The notes: generated by a model not told the origin, from the sequence alone. A stretch of DNA of 64,000 nt from an uncultured Oscillospiraceae bacterium (GCA_934444765.1 CAKSDC010000007.1:1-64000); one strand, 5' to 3'; positions 8,794-18,337 are shown, counted from the first letter of the stretch. A program made the numbers and translations.

Positions 8794-9423
8794 ATGAATA
8801 AACCTATTAGAATAGCTCTTACTAAAGGTAGACTGGAAAAAGATACTGTTGGTCTACTTGAAAAACTCGGTTTTGACTGTACCGCAGTACGTGAAAAGGG
8901 TAGAAAGTTAATACTTCCTATTCCAGACGCTAATCTTGAAGTGGTTCTTGCTAAGGCTATGGACGTTATCACCTATGTAGATAGGGGAGCTTGTGATTTA
9001 GGCGTAGTAGGTAAGGATACCATTATGGAAAGTAACGGCAGATTTTACGAACTTGTAGACCTCGGTTTTGGTCGCTGTAAGTTCGCTTTGGCAGGAAAAA
9101 AAGGTGTGAACTTCTATGAGGGTTACGGTGTTAAAACGGTAGCTACTAAGTATCCTAACGTTACCAGAAACTTCTTTGAGGGCAAAGGCATGGATATTGA
9201 CATAGTTAAAATTGAAGGTTCGGTAGAACTTGCCCCTTTATTAGATATGGCTAACGGTATAGTAGATATAGTTGAAACTGGTACTACTCTAAAAGAAAAC
9301 GGTCTTGAAGTATACGAAGACGTTGCTCCTATATCTGCAAGACTAATAGCTAACACCGTATCTTTAAAGCTACGTCAAAAGGAAATAGAAAGTCTTATAG
9401 CTTTAATAGAAAGCAAAATATAA
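8794..9423 (+). CDS. hisG: ATP phosphoribosyltransferase, short form catalytic subunit
   Basis: A 209-aa HisG that condenses ATP and PRPP to phosphoribosyl-ATP. It opens with 'IRIALTKGRLEKDTVGLLEKLG' and has the PRPP-binding segment 'DIVETGTTLKENGL'. It lacks the C-terminal ACT-like regulatory domain of long HisG, so it should depend on HisZ, which is encoded 2 bp upstream. Confidence 0.96.
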   Translation: MNKPIRIALTKGRLEKDTVGLLEKLGFDCTAVREKGRKLILPIPDANLEVVLAKAMDVITYVDRGACDLGVVGKDTIMESNGRFYELVDLGFGRCKFALAGKKGVNFYEGYGVKTVATKYPNVTRNFFEGKGMDIDIVKIEGSVELAPLLDMANGIVDIVETGTTLKENGLEVYEDVAPISARLIANTVSLKLRQKEIESLIALIESKI

Positions 9424-9442
9424 CTGAAAGGATAATGTTATT

Positions 9443-10738
9443 ATGTTAAAAAGAATATACGCAAACGGTTCTGCTGAATACGACTTTATGAAACAACTTC
9501 AACAACGTAACGGCGAAACCGACAAGAAGATTACCGAAATAGTAAACGATATTATCGAAAACGTTCGTAACAACGGTGACAAGGCTATCAATGAGTATAC
9601 TTTAAAGTTCGACGGAAAACTTCCTAAATACTATGAAGTTCCCCGTGACGTAATAAACGACGCTCTAACAGAAGCAGACCAAGACTTTGTAAACGCTCTA
9701 TTAAACGCTATCGAAAATATTAGAGACTTCCACGAAAGACAGAAAGAACAGAGTTATATAAACCCTAAAGATAACGGCGTAATATTAGGTCAAAGAGTTA
9801 GAGGTCTTGAAAGAGTAGGTCTATACGTTCCCGGTGGTACTGCTGCATATCCTTCCAGTGTGTTAATGAATGCCGTTCCAGCTAAGATTGCAGGCGTTAA
9901 AGAGATTATTATGGTAACTCCTCCTTTAAAAGATGGTACTCCTAATAAAGATATCTTAGTGGCTGCCGCACTATGTGGTGTGGATAGAATATTCATGTGT
10001 GGTGGAGCACAAGCTATTAGCGGTTTAGCTTTTGGTACTGAGAGTATTCCAAGAGTGGATAAGATAGTAGGTCCTGGTAACATATTTGTAGCTACTGCTA
10101 AAAAGTTACTATACGGTCAAGTGGATATAGATATGATAGCAGGTCCAAGCGAAGTATTAGTAATGGCTGATAAAAACGCTAATCCTAAGTACGTAGCCTC
10201 TGACCTAATGTCCCAAGCTGAACACGATAAAATGGCTTCTGCTATATTAGTAACTACTTGTGAAGAGTTAGTCGACAAGGTAGATGCTGAAATTAAACGT
10301 CAAATGGAATACCTTTCAAGAAAAGAAATTATTGCAACTTCTATCGAAAACTACGGTGTGGCTCTAATCTGTGATACTGTGGAAAAGGCTATCGAACTTG
10401 CTAACATGATAGCTCCTGAACACTTAGAAGTACTAATGGAAAATCCTATAGAGTATATTGGTAAACTGGATAATGCAGGTTCAGTATTCTTAGGACAGTA
10501 TGCCTCCGAGCCTCTTGGTGACTACTATGCAGGTCCTAACCACGTACTACCTACCAGTGGAACGGCTCGCTTTTTCTCACCTTTAAGCGTTAAGAGTTTC
10601 TATAAGCGTTCAAGCTACATATACTATACAGAAGACGCTCTTAGAGAGGCTAAGGATGACATAATACTAATAGCTAACAGAGAAGGTCTAACTGCTCACG
10701 CTAATGCAATAGCCGTTCGTTTTGAAGATGAAAAGTAA
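9443..10738 (+). CDS. hisD: Histidinol dehydrogenase
   Basis: A 431-aa zinc enzyme for the last two oxidations, histidinol to histidine. Conserved segments include 'LYVPGGTAAYPSSVLM', 'KIVGPGNIFVATAKK' and 'DMIAGPSEVLV'. The zinc/catalytic residues H261 (SQAEHD) and E326-H327 (PEHLE) are in the expected places, so the enzyme looks active. GAAAGGA lies upstream of the ATG. A strong hairpin without a U tract follows the stop codon. Confidence 0.96.
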   Translation: MLKRIYANGSAEYDFMKQLQQRNGETDKKITEIVNDIIENVRNNGDKAINEYTLKFDGKLPKYYEVPRDVINDALTEADQDFVNALLNAIENIRDFHERQKEQSYINPKDNGVILGQRVRGLERVGLYVPGGTAAYPSSVLMNAVPAKIAGVKEIIMVTPPLKDGTPNKDILVAAALCGVDRIFMCGGAQAISGLAFGTESIPRVDKIVGPGNIFVATAKKLLYGQVDIDMIAGPSEVLVMADKNANPKYVASDLMSQAEHDKMASAILVTTCEELVDKVDAEIKRQMEYLSRKEIIATSIENYGVALICDTVEKAIELANMIAPEHLEVLMENPIEYIGKLDNAGSVFLGQYASEPLGDYYAGPNHVLPTSGTARFFSPLSVKSFYKRSSYIYYTEDALREAKDDIILIANREGLTAHANAIAVRFEDEK

Positions 10739-10750
10739 CTATAGTTATAA

Positions 10751-10784
10751 TATCGCAATAGGCACTCTAAACGCCTGTTGCGAT
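10751..10784 (+). other. Intercistronic hairpin between hisD and the esterase gene
   Basis: A 13-bp stem (TATCGCAATAGGC with GCCTGTTGCGATA, one G-U pair on the + strand) closes a 9-nt loop and is not followed by T's. It sits between the hisD stop and the next ATG where a ribosome site would be expected. It may stabilise or process the mRNA or limit translation of the esterase. This is inference. Confidence 0.55.
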
Positions 10785-10795
10785 ACCATATTAAT

Positions 10796-12058
10796 ATGAA
10801 ACGTAATATTATAATAACTCTACTGCTATGTGCAGTATCTATTAATGGACTAATACTTCCTGCATATGCGAACAGTATTGACGACGTTCTAACTATAAAA
10901 CAGAATATATTAAATAGTAAAGGTGGTTCTACGTTGGATATAAACGGTGATAACAGAGTAGACGTATTAGACTTGATATCCTTAAAACAAGAAGTCATAG
11001 ATAGTGCCAGTTTAAAAGACTATTCCGCTACTAATGAATACGTTAAACTTATTAGCAGATATTCCATAAAAGATGATACTACTTGGCTAAATCAAAGCGG
11101 TTCTGCTATAGAGTTCAACTTTACAGGTACTAAGTTGAACCTTAATATATTAGGCGATACCAGTTGCGGTACACAGAACCCTCCAAGATATGCCATACTA
11201 TTCAACGATACTGTGTTAGTCGATAAGCTAATAACTTCTAAAACGGAAGAAGTATCCGTTATAGATAGTGATAGTACAGTTTCAGGAGTGGTTAAAGTTA
11301 TCAAACTTACTGAAGCTAATTGTGGTTCTATTGGTATTAAGAATATATCAGTAATATCCGACAGTACAACGCCTATAACTCCTACTGATAAAAAAGACTT
11401 GACTATCGAATTTGTAGGCGACAGCATAACCTGTGCTTACGGTGTAGAGGCTAAAGACCAAACCGAAACGTTTAGTTCTTCCACTGAAAATTTCATGAAG
11501 TCTTATGCATATCTAACTGCACAAAGATTGAATGCCGACTATTCCACTCTATGTTATAGTGGAAACGGTGTATACTCTGGATTTACTTCCGACGGTGTAA
11601 TAAATCTACGTGATACCATTCCTGTTAAGTATGAAGGGGTTTCTACTCAATGGGAGTATAAAGACCTATCTTGGAACTTTGAAAGTAATCCTGTAGATGT
11701 GGTTCTACTAAACTTAGGCACTAACGATTACAGTTACTTAAAGTATGACCTATCAGGACGTTCTGATGACTACATACTATCGTATATTGAATTTTTAAAG
11801 CTGATACGCAAATATAATCCTAACGCTAAAATAGTATGCACTATGGGTTTAATGGGTGGTCAAGAAGTCTTTGCTTATATTCAAGAGGCTATAGCAGAGT
11901 ATTCATCACAGACTAACGACTATGAAGTATATAGTTTTATGCTATCAGCACAGAGTTTAGATAATGGTATCGGTGCAGACTGGCATCCTTCTGCAAAGTC
12001 ACAAAGACTATGTTCCGATGAAGTAGTAGAAAATATTCAAAAGATTTTGAATAGCTAA
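10796..12058 (+). CDS. Secreted dockerin-containing CE2-type acetyl (xylan) esterase
   Basis: About 420 aa. The ATG at 10796 begins a classic signal peptide (MKRN, hydrophobic stretch, 'PAYANS'). No ribosome site is evident. Next comes a dockerin type I repeat ('LDINGDNRVDVLDLISLKQ', from about residue 47) preceded by a degenerate one. A jelly-roll domain follows (about 80-200). Last is an SGNH hydrolase: S210 in 'GDSITCAYG', 'LNLGTNDY', and D395/H397 in 'DWHPS'. The jelly-roll plus SGNH with DWHP is the layout of carbohydrate esterase family 2, which deacetylates xylan and glucomannan. The dockerin predicts attachment to a cohesin scaffold. Its location inside a histidine operon is unexpected. 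Confidence 0.85.
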   Translation: MKRNIIITLLLCAVSINGLILPAYANSIDDVLTIKQNILNSKGGSTLDINGDNRVDVLDLISLKQEVIDSASLKDYSATNEYVKLISRYSIKDDTTWLNQSGSAIEFNFTGTKLNLNILGDTSCGTQNPPRYAILFNDTVLVDKLITSKTEEVSVIDSDSTVSGVVKVIKLTEANCGSIGIKNISVISDSTTPITPTDKKDLTIEFVGDSITCAYGVEAKDQTETFSSSTENFMKSYAYLTAQRLNADYSTLCYSGNGVYSGFTSDGVINLRDTIPVKYEGVSTQWEYKDLSWNFESNPVDVVLLNLGTNDYSYLKYDLSGRSDDYILSYIEFLKLIRKYNPNAKIVCTMGLMGGQEVFAYIQEAIAEYSSQTNDYEVYSFMLSAQSLDNGIGADWHPSAKSQRLCSDEVVENIQKILNS

Positions 12059-12087
12059 TCTTATTGAAAAAAAGGAGGCTATCAGTA

Positions 12088-12987
12088 ATGAAGATTTTGG
12101 TTACAGGTGGAACTGTATTTGTTAGTAAGTTTGTAGCGTCATACTTTGTAAGCAAAGACTATGAAGTATACGTCTTAAATCGAAATACTAAACCTCAAGT
12201 AGACGGAGTTAATCTAATATGTGCAGATAGAAACAATCTAAAAGATACTCTAAAATCTTATAGTTTTGATGCGGTGGTAGATGTATGTGGATATAATAGA
12301 ATGGATATCGAAAATCTGCTTAATGGATTAAACCCAGTTGAAAAGTATATTTTTATAAGTTCATCATCGGTATATCCTGAAACTAATGTTCAGCCATTTA
12401 AAGAAAATCAACCAATCGGGAAAAATCGCATATGGGGTGACTATGGCTTTAATAAGGTACAAGCTGAACAGTATCTATTAAGTAGATATCCAAACGCTTA
12501 TATTTTAAGACCTCCATACTTATACGGTCCTATGCAAAATCTTTATAGAGAACCTTTTGTTTTTGAATGTGCTTTGCAAAATAGAAAGTTCTATATTCCA
12601 AAAGACGGTTCTATGAAGTTACAGTTTTTTCATGTAGAAGATTTATGTAAAATTATTGAGGCTATTTTAGAAAATAGTCCAAAAGAACATATTCTAAACG
12701 TTGGTAACGATGATATTATTGATATTAATACGTTCGTTGAAATGTGCTATCAAGTAGTAGGTTCTAAACTTGAAAAAGTATATATTCATAATTATGGTAA
12801 TCAAAGAGACTATTTTAGCTTTTATGATTATGAATATATCTTAGACGTTTCTAATCAAAATGAAATATTATCTAATACTATTAGTCTAAAGGAAGGTTTA
12901 AAACAATCTTTTGATTGGTATATTAACCATAAAGATGATGTTGTTAGAAAAGACTACATTAAGTTTATAGATGAAAATCTTATATAA
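12088..12987 (+). CDS. NAD-dependent epimerase/dehydratase (extended SDR)
   Basis: About 299 aa. The start is ATG 12088 because AAGGAGG lies 9 nt upstream. An upstream in-frame TTG at 12064 lies before that site. The Rossmann start 'ILVTGGTVFVSKFVASYF' is the variant found in one Firmicutes SDR subfamily. 'SSSSVYPE' and the catalytic Y-x3-K ('YGFNKVQ') follow. The substrate is unknown; nucleotide sugars are typical for the family. It lies between the esterase and hisC, and nothing links it to histidine synthesis. Confidence 0.8.
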   Translation: MKILVTGGTVFVSKFVASYFVSKDYEVYVLNRNTKPQVDGVNLICADRNNLKDTLKSYSFDAVVDVCGYNRMDIENLLNGLNPVEKYIFISSSSVYPETNVQPFKENQPIGKNRIWGDYGFNKVQAEQYLLSRYPNAYILRPPYLYGPMQNLYREPFVFECALQNRKFYIPKDGSMKLQFFHVEDLCKIIEAILENSPKEHILNVGNDDIIDINTFVEMCYQVVGSKLEKVYIHNYGNQRDYFSFYDYEYILDVSNQNEILSNTISLKEGLKQSFDWYINHKDDVVRKDYIKFIDENLI

Positions 12988-13005
12988 AGGGAGTGTTTTT
13001 CAAAT

Positions 13006-14067
13006 ATGTATGAACTAAATAAAAAAATCTCAAACTTAGAGCCTTACAAGGCTATAGAAGGAAACTATGACATTCGCTTAGATGCTAATGAAAGTTGTTA
13101 CAATCTAACCGATGATATGGTTAAAAAGGTTACTGAAAATATTTCTAAAGTAGCTTTTAACAGATATCCTGATTGGTCAGCTAAAGAACCTATCAAAGCG
13201 TTCGCTAAGCTATATAATCTAAAAGAAGATATGATTACCGCTGGTAACGGTTCGGACGAACTTATTAGCATCATAGAAAGTACTTTTTTAGAAACTGGTG
13301 ATACTATAGTAACTCTATCCAATGACTTTTCTATGTATGCATTCTATAGTAGTCTGTATGAAACCAACGTTGAAGTGTTCCAAAAAGAAGAAGACCTCAC
13401 CATAAACGTGGATAAACTTGTACAGTTTTGCATTCAAAAAGAGGCTAAGGCTTTAATATTTTCTAATCCATGTAATCCAACCTCTTTAGGACTAAATAGG
13501 GAAGACGTTAGAAAGTTATTAAAGTCTTTACCAAGTACTTTAGTAATTCTTGATGAAGCGTATATGGACTTTTGGAACCAAAGTATGCTTTCTGAAATTG
13601 AAGACTATGACAACTGCATAATCTTAAAGACGTGTTCTAAGGCTATAGGCTTAGCCTCTATTAGAATGGGTTTTGCAGTAGCAAGCCAAAAGATTACTAA
13701 TGCTCTATTAAGTGTAAAGTCTCCATACAATGCCGATAGCGTATCGCAAGTAGTAGTATCTACTGTACTATCTGATAAGGAATATGTAACTACTCACACT
13801 AACATGATAATAGAAAACGTTAAGTCTTTATACGATGAGTTCTTAAAGTTACAACAGAAGTATCCTGACGTTTTAGAGGAAGTATATCCTACCGTTACTA
13901 ACTTCTTGTATATCAAAACGTATTACGACGACAAAATATTCAACGCTATGTTTGACTACTCTATAGCTATTAGACACTTTAAAGGATATCTAAGAATTAG
14001 TACTGGTACTAAACAGGAAAACTCAAAACTGTTAGAGGCTCTTGAAGAGATTATATCTAAACTATAG
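13006..14067 (+). CDS. hisC: Histidinol-phosphate aminotransferase
   Basis: A 353-aa fold-type I PLP aminotransferase that converts imidazole acetol phosphate to histidinol phosphate. It shows 'RLDANESCYNLT', 'GNGSDELI', 'SNPCNPTSLGL', 'LDEAYMDFW', the PLP lysine K212 in 'TCSKAIGLASIRMG', and 'LRISTGT' at the C-terminus. GGGAG lies 14 nt upstream of the ATG. It continues the his cluster after two unrelated genes. Confidence 0.95.
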   Translation: MYELNKKISNLEPYKAIEGNYDIRLDANESCYNLTDDMVKKVTENISKVAFNRYPDWSAKEPIKAFAKLYNLKEDMITAGNGSDELISIIESTFLETGDTIVTLSNDFSMYAFYSSLYETNVEVFQKEEDLTINVDKLVQFCIQKEAKALIFSNPCNPTSLGLNREDVRKLLKSLPSTLVILDEAYMDFWNQSMLSEIEDYDNCIILKTCSKAIGLASIRMGFAVASQKITNALLSVKSPYNADSVSQVVVSTVLSDKEYVTTHTNMIIENVKSLYDEFLKLQQKYPDVLEEVYPTVTNFLYIKTYYDDKIFNAMFDYSIAIRHFKGYLRISTGTKQENSKLLEALEEIISKL

Positions 14068-14076
14068 TAAGTAATA

Positions 14077-14478
14077 ATGAAACGCAACAAAACTTGGGAT
14101 TTTGAAGAAATGGTCGCTATGGTAGATATCTATATGCGACACAAAGATGGTACTAATATTAGAACTCTAAAAGAAGATTTAGAAGATTTATCAATTGCGT
14201 TGAATAAACGTGCTGATATGTTAGGTATCGAAAAAGGAGAAACCTATCGCAACTACAATGGTGTGAATATGATATATCACAACCTTATGAGTGCCGACAC
14301 TAATGGTGAAAAAGGTCTTAGAAATGGTAGCAAATTGATGTTCAAAGTATTGGATTTCTACAAGGAACATCATGCAGAGTTTGAAACTCTATTGAAACAC
14401 TTTAATGATAACTATTCTAACTATTTTGTTTGCGTAATATCGTTTGTGAGTGCTTTACTCATGAATAAACTCAATTAG
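14077..14478 (+). CDS. Small protein resembling an HNH-endonuclease N-terminal domain
   Basis: 133 aa, 9 bp after hisC. The pattern 'TWDFEEMVAMVDIYMRHK', a run of putative DNA-contacting helices, and 'GLRNGSKLMFKVLDFYKEHHAEFE' resemble the helical specificity domain often found ahead of HNH or restriction nucleases (W..EE...LY ... LD/ADT ... GL.NGSK). No nuclease domain follows. The C-terminus ends in a hydrophobic stretch ('YFVCVISFVSALLMNKL') that could be a membrane segment. No AGAGGCT motif was seen here, unlike most neighbours, which fits late acquisition. The function is not known. The family match is from pattern only. Confidence 0.55.
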   Translation: MKRNKTWDFEEMVAMVDIYMRHKDGTNIRTLKEDLEDLSIALNKRADMLGIEKGETYRNYNGVNMIYHNLMSADTNGEKGLRNGSKLMFKVLDFYKEHHAEFETLLKHFNDNYSNYFVCVISFVSALLMNKLN

Positions 14479-14490
14479 GAGGGTTAATAT

Positions 14491-15075
14491 ATGCTTAGAA
14501 CTGCAACAGTTAAAAGAGATACCAAAGAAACTCAAATAGAGGTTACTGTTACTCTTGATAATAAGGGAGTTTCAAATATATCTACTGGTATAGGCTTTTT
14601 TGACCATATGCTTACTGCACTGTCAAAACATAGTGGAATAAGTATGGATATCCATTGTAAAGGTGACTTACACGTAGACGGACATCATACTGTAGAAGAT
14701 ACTGGCATAGTGTTGGGTCAGGCTTTGAATATTGCATTGGGTAATAAATCGGGAATTATGCGTTATGGTAGTGCGTACATACCTATGGACGAAGCTCTTT
14801 CGTTCTGTTCTTTGGATATCTCTAATAGACCATACTTAGTATTTATGGGCGAATTTACAAATCAGATGATAGGTGAGTACGACGCTTGTCTTACAGAAGA
14901 GTTTTTCCGTGCGTTCTCTTTTAATGCAGGAATTACCCTACATCTAAATATGGTATACGGTAAAAACGACCACCATAAGTGTGAAGCACTATTTAAAGCA
15001 GTAGCTCATGCACTGAAGATTGCAGTAAAAGAAAATACAGACGGTTCTACACTATCTACTAAAGGAGTTCTTTAA
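14491..15075 (+). CDS. hisB: Imidazoleglycerol-phosphate dehydratase
   Basis: A 194-aa monofunctional IGPD of the usual length, with no phosphatase domain. The Mn-binding histidine clusters are visible: 'FDHMLTALSKHSG', 'HHTVEDTGI' and 'KNDHHKCEALFKA'. AGGAGGG lies 8 nt before the ATG. Because this HisB is monofunctional and no HisJ/HisN was found, the phosphatase of the pathway must be encoded elsewhere. Confidence 0.97.
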   Translation: MLRTATVKRDTKETQIEVTVTLDNKGVSNISTGIGFFDHMLTALSKHSGISMDIHCKGDLHVDGHHTVEDTGIVLGQALNIALGNKSGIMRYGSAYIPMDEALSFCSLDISNRPYLVFMGEFTNQMIGEYDACLTEEFFRAFSFNAGITLHLNMVYGKNDHHKCEALFKAVAHALKIAVKENTDGSTLSTKGVL

Positions 15076-15080
15076 CTTAC

Positions 15081-15827
15081 ATGGACTACACCAACATATT
15101 ATATACACAACTTGCAAAAGATTATAGTTGCTCGGTAGACGATATATACAGTGATAAAAACATCTTTACTATTAAAAAAAGTGTTCAAGGTAGAAGGCTA
15201 TACGATAATGACGACTGCTTTTTAAAAGTCTGTTCGGTACATGGAAAGTTAATATTCTGTTGTAAAGACAGTTCTTTCTTAGACTGGTTAGAGGTTATGT
15301 ACTCTAATTTTCATGCCGATTGGTTTGCTAACTATCCAAATTTGAGACTTTTAGAAAGACAACTTTTGAAGTACGGTCACATCATTGAAGATTTACACCA
15401 TTTCTATCTACCTAAAAAGGACTTTTCTACACCACCAATAGATGATAGTTTAAACTTGGTTTGGTATAATCAAAAGGAAATCTTGCAGTTTAAAAATGAT
15501 GATAGGTTTAGATACTCTCTTGGATTTTGGGAAACTGCTCCCGATGTTATAGCAGTAGCTAATGTTAAGGATAGTCAAATTTTAGGTTTGGCTGGTGCCA
15601 GTGCTGATAGTCCTACTATGTGGCAGATAGGAATAGACGTTACTCCACAAGGAAAACATTCTGGATTAGGTACTAAGTTAGTTACTATCTTAAAAGATGA
15701 AATTTTAAGCAAAGGGATACTTCCTTTTTATGGTACTGGTGAATTTCATATGCTATCACAAAGAGTGGCTATTCAGTCAGGATTTATTCCTACTTGGGCT
15801 GAACTGTATACTTGTAAGTATAATTAG
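15081..15827 (+). CDS. GNAT-family N-acetyltransferase
   Basis: A 248-aa protein. The C-terminal half carries the acetyl-CoA fold: 'IGIDVTPQGKHSGLGTKLVTILKDEIL' corresponds to motif A (Q/R-x-x-G-x-G/A), followed by 'RVAIQSGFIPTWAELYTCK'. The N-terminal half matches no family I recognise. Only five bases separate it from hisB, and HisH follows after 17 bases, so it is co-transcribed. Its substrate is not predictable. Confidence 0.75.
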   Translation: MDYTNILYTQLAKDYSCSVDDIYSDKNIFTIKKSVQGRRLYDNDDCFLKVCSVHGKLIFCCKDSSFLDWLEVMYSNFHADWFANYPNLRLLERQLLKYGHIIEDLHHFYLPKKDFSTPPIDDSLNLVWYNQKEILQFKNDDRFRYSLGFWETAPDVIAVANVKDSQILGLAGASADSPTMWQIGIDVTPQGKHSGLGTKLVTILKDEILSKGILPFYGTGEFHMLSQRVAIQSGFIPTWAELYTCKYN

Positions 15828-15844
15828 TTAGGAGGATTTTATAT

Positions 15845-16450
15845 ATGATTGCTATTATAGACTATGGTGCAGGAAACATATTCTCGGTAAAAAATGCTTT
15901 AGACTATTTAGGCGTTGAAAGTATCTTAACTTCTAATAAAGAAGATATCGTTAATGCTGACGGTTTAATCTTACCTGGAGTAGGTGCTTTTCCGTCCGCT
16001 ATGAAAATGTTAAACGAAAAGGGTCTAACCGATGTTATTAAAACTCAAGCTAAGCAGAAGTATTTTTTAGGTATCTGCCTTGGTATGCAAATGATATTCG
16101 ATAAGTCTTATGAATTTGAAGAATGCAACGGTTTAGGTCTTATCAACGGTACAGTGGACAAGATACCTACTAAAGACTTAATCATTCCACATATGGGTTG
16201 GAATAAGTTAGAGATTCTAAACGATTGCCCTCTACTTAGAGGCTTGGGTAAAGATGAATATGTATACTTTGTACACTCATACCAAGCATTTTGCGATGAT
16301 AAAAACATCTCTGCTTATTGTGAATACGGTGGAAAAGTTCCTGCTTTAGTATACGACGGTAAGTATGTATTCGGTTCGCAGTTCCACCCAGAAAAGAGCG
16401 GTTCTGTTGGACTTAATATGCTTAAAAACTTTGCTGACTTAATAGAGTAA
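15845..16450 (+). CDS. hisH: Imidazole glycerol phosphate synthase, glutaminase subunit
   Basis: A 201-aa class I glutamine amidotransferase that feeds ammonia to HisF. The nucleophile is in 'GICLGMQMIF', the oxyanion strand in 'LPGVGAFPSAM', and the H-x-E pair in 'SQFHPEKSG'. AGGAGG precedes the ATG by 9 nt. Confidence 0.97.
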   Translation: MIAIIDYGAGNIFSVKNALDYLGVESILTSNKEDIVNADGLILPGVGAFPSAMKMLNEKGLTDVIKTQAKQKYFLGICLGMQMIFDKSYEFEECNGLGLINGTVDKIPTKDLIIPHMGWNKLEILNDCPLLRGLGKDEYVYFVHSYQAFCDDKNISAYCEYGGKVPALVYDGKYVFGSQFHPEKSGSVGLNMLKNFADLIE

Positions 16451-16471
16451 TATAACAGAAGTTATTATAAG

Positions 16472-16834
16472 ATGTCGAAAATTTATGATTTCAATTATGT
16501 TGAAAAAGTTCAATTAGAAGATAGATATCGGGTGTATATGTCTTTAGATATAGTTAGTGAACAGTATTGGTTAAACTGTTTTTTAAATTCAAACAAGTAC
16601 AGGGTGAACATAACAAACAAGATAGAGGCTATCTGCAAAAGACTGTACCAAATGAATATTCAAGATTGGAACTTAAAAGACTTTACTCAACCAATGCATT
16701 ACACTCCAAGTCTTGAATGGAAGTTGATTATACATACCGATAGTATAAACGTTAATTGTTTAGGAACAGATAATTTTCCTTTGAATTGGAACGAATTTAT
16801 TGATATTTTAGAATATATTGTGAAAGGGGTATAA
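16472..16834 (+). CDS. Uncharacterised 120-aa protein
   Basis: I do not recognise a named family. The C-terminal pattern 'PSLEWKLIIHTDSINVNCLGTDNFPLNWNEFIDILEYI' (a tryptophan strand, then F-P-x-N-W-x-x-F) recurs in small Firmicutes proteins often found near immunity genes, but this is an impression. There is no signal peptide or membrane segment. The upstream ribosome site is weak. It is wedged between hisH and hisA, 3 bp before hisA. Confidence 0.6.
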   Translation: MSKIYDFNYVEKVQLEDRYRVYMSLDIVSEQYWLNCFLNSNKYRVNITNKIEAICKRLYQMNIQDWNLKDFTQPMHYTPSLEWKLIIHTDSINVNCLGTDNFPLNWNEFIDILEYIVKGV

Positions 16835-16836
16835 TT

Positions 16837-17556
16837 ATGATAATCTTACCTGCTATAGATATTAAAGACGGAAACTGTGTTCGCCTGTTTAAAGGTGACT
16901 TTTCTACAGTAGAAACAGTAGCCTCTAACTATATGGATACTGCTTTAGGTTTTCAGAATGCTGGTGCTATTTGGATTCATATGGTTGACCTTGACGGTGC
17001 TAAAGAAGGTAAACCTGTAAATACTGATATCTACTTAGACGTAGCTAAAAATACTAACCTAAAAGTAGAAGTGGGTGGCGGTATAAGAACTCTTGATACT
17101 GCTGAAAAATACATATCTAACGGGATTTCAAGAGTAATTCTCGGTTCTGTAGCACTTAAAAATCCTCAAATAGTTAAAGACGCTGTAAAGGAATACGGCG
17201 ACAGAGTGGCAGTAGGAATAGACGCTCTAAACGGTATGGTCGCAGTAGAGGGTTGGCTTGACGGTTCTTCAGTAGACTATATATCATTAGCTAAAGAGAT
17301 GGTTTCGGTAGGCGTTAAGTACATCATCTTTACTGACATTTCTAAAGACGGTACACTATCAGGCGTGAACCTTGAACAGTTAGGCAATCTTGCTAACAGT
17401 GTAGACTGTAATATTATAGCCAGTGGCGGAGTTCATACCATGCAAGATATTATAGACTGCAAAAAGTTGAACCTATACGGTACTATCTGCGGAAAGTCTA
17501 TCTACAAGGGTACATTAAATCTTAAAGAGGCTGTGGACTACTGCAAAGCAAACTAA
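16837..17556 (+). CDS. hisA: ProFAR isomerase
   Basis: A 239-aa (beta/alpha)8 barrel that isomerises ProFAR to PRFAR. It has the catalytic aspartates in 'ILPAIDIKDGNCVRL' and 'IFTDISKDGTLSG', and the phosphate-binding segments 'VGGGIRT' and 'IASGGV'. GAAAGGGG lies before the ATG. Confidence 0.97.
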   Translation: MIILPAIDIKDGNCVRLFKGDFSTVETVASNYMDTALGFQNAGAIWIHMVDLDGAKEGKPVNTDIYLDVAKNTNLKVEVGGGIRTLDTAEKYISNGISRVILGSVALKNPQIVKDAVKEYGDRVAVGIDALNGMVAVEGWLDGSSVDYISLAKEMVSVGVKYIIFTDISKDGTLSGVNLEQLGNLANSVDCNIIASGGVHTMQDIIDCKKLNLYGTICGKSIYKGTLNLKEAVDYCKAN

Positions 17557-17575
17557 TTAAGGAGGGTTTATTATC

Positions 17576-18337
17576 ATGTTAGCTAAAAGAATTATCCCTT
17601 GCCTTGACGTTAGAAACGGTAAGGTAGTTAAAGGTGTGAACTTTGAAGGTATTAAAGACGTTGGTAATCCTGTAGAGTACGCTCAAGAGTATAACAGACA
17701 AGGTGCTGACGAACTTGTATTCTATGATATTACGGCTTCGTATGAGGGTAGAGGCGTATTTCTTGATGTGGTTCGTGAAACTGCTAAAAAAGTATTCGTT
17801 CCTTTAACCGTCGGTGGAGGTATTTCTACTATAGATGACTTTAAAAATACTCTACGTGCTGGTGCTGATAAAGTTTCTATAAATTCCAGTGCGGTTAAAA
17901 ATCCTGAACTTATCAAACAAGGTGCGGATATCTTTGGTAGCCAATGCGTAGTAGTCGGCATAGACGCTAAACGTGACGGAAAAGGTGGTTATACTGTATA
18001 TATCAACGGTGGTAGAGTGGATATGCACTTAGACTTGATAGAATGGGTTAGAACTATAGAAAGGTTAGGTGCAGGCGAAATATGTTTAAACTCTATCGAT
18101 ACAGACGGTACTCGTAACGGTTTCGATATAGATATGCTAAACGCTGTATGTAACGAAGTTTCTATACCTGTAATAGCAAGTGGTGGTTGTGGTAAGATAG
18201 AAGACTTTTCCGAAGTGTTTACTAAGACTAAAGCTTCTGCGGGTCTTTCTGCTTCACTGTTCCACTTTAAAGAGTTGACAGTATCTCAGGTTAAAGAGTA
18301 CCTAAGAGGAGAAAATATTCCTGTACGTACAAGATAA
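17576..18337 (+). CDS. hisF: Imidazole glycerol phosphate synthase, cyclase subunit
   Basis: A 253-aa barrel partner of HisH. '[22 protein letters not shown]' holds the first catalytic Asp, and '[15 protein letters not shown]' holds the second. 'VGGGIST' and 'IASGGCG' bind phosphate. Length is standard. AAGGAGG precedes the ATG. Confidence 0.97.
   Translation: MLAKRIIPCLDVRNGKVVKGVNFEGIKDVGNPVEYAQEYNRQGADELVFYDITASYEGRGVFLDVVRETAKKVFVPLTVGGGISTIDDFKNTLRAGADKVSINSSAVKNPELIKQGADIFGSQCVVVGIDAKRDGKGGYTVYINGGRVDMHLDLIEWVRTIERLGAGEICLNSIDTDGTRNGFDIDMLNAVCNEVSIPVIASGGCGKIEDFSEVFTKTKASAGLSASLFHFKELTVSQVKEYLRGENIPVRTR

Noticed and set aside
12064..12087. Upstream TTG start for the SDR at 12088
   Set aside because: The AAGGAGG ribosome site lies downstream of this TTG, so translation should start at ATG 12088.
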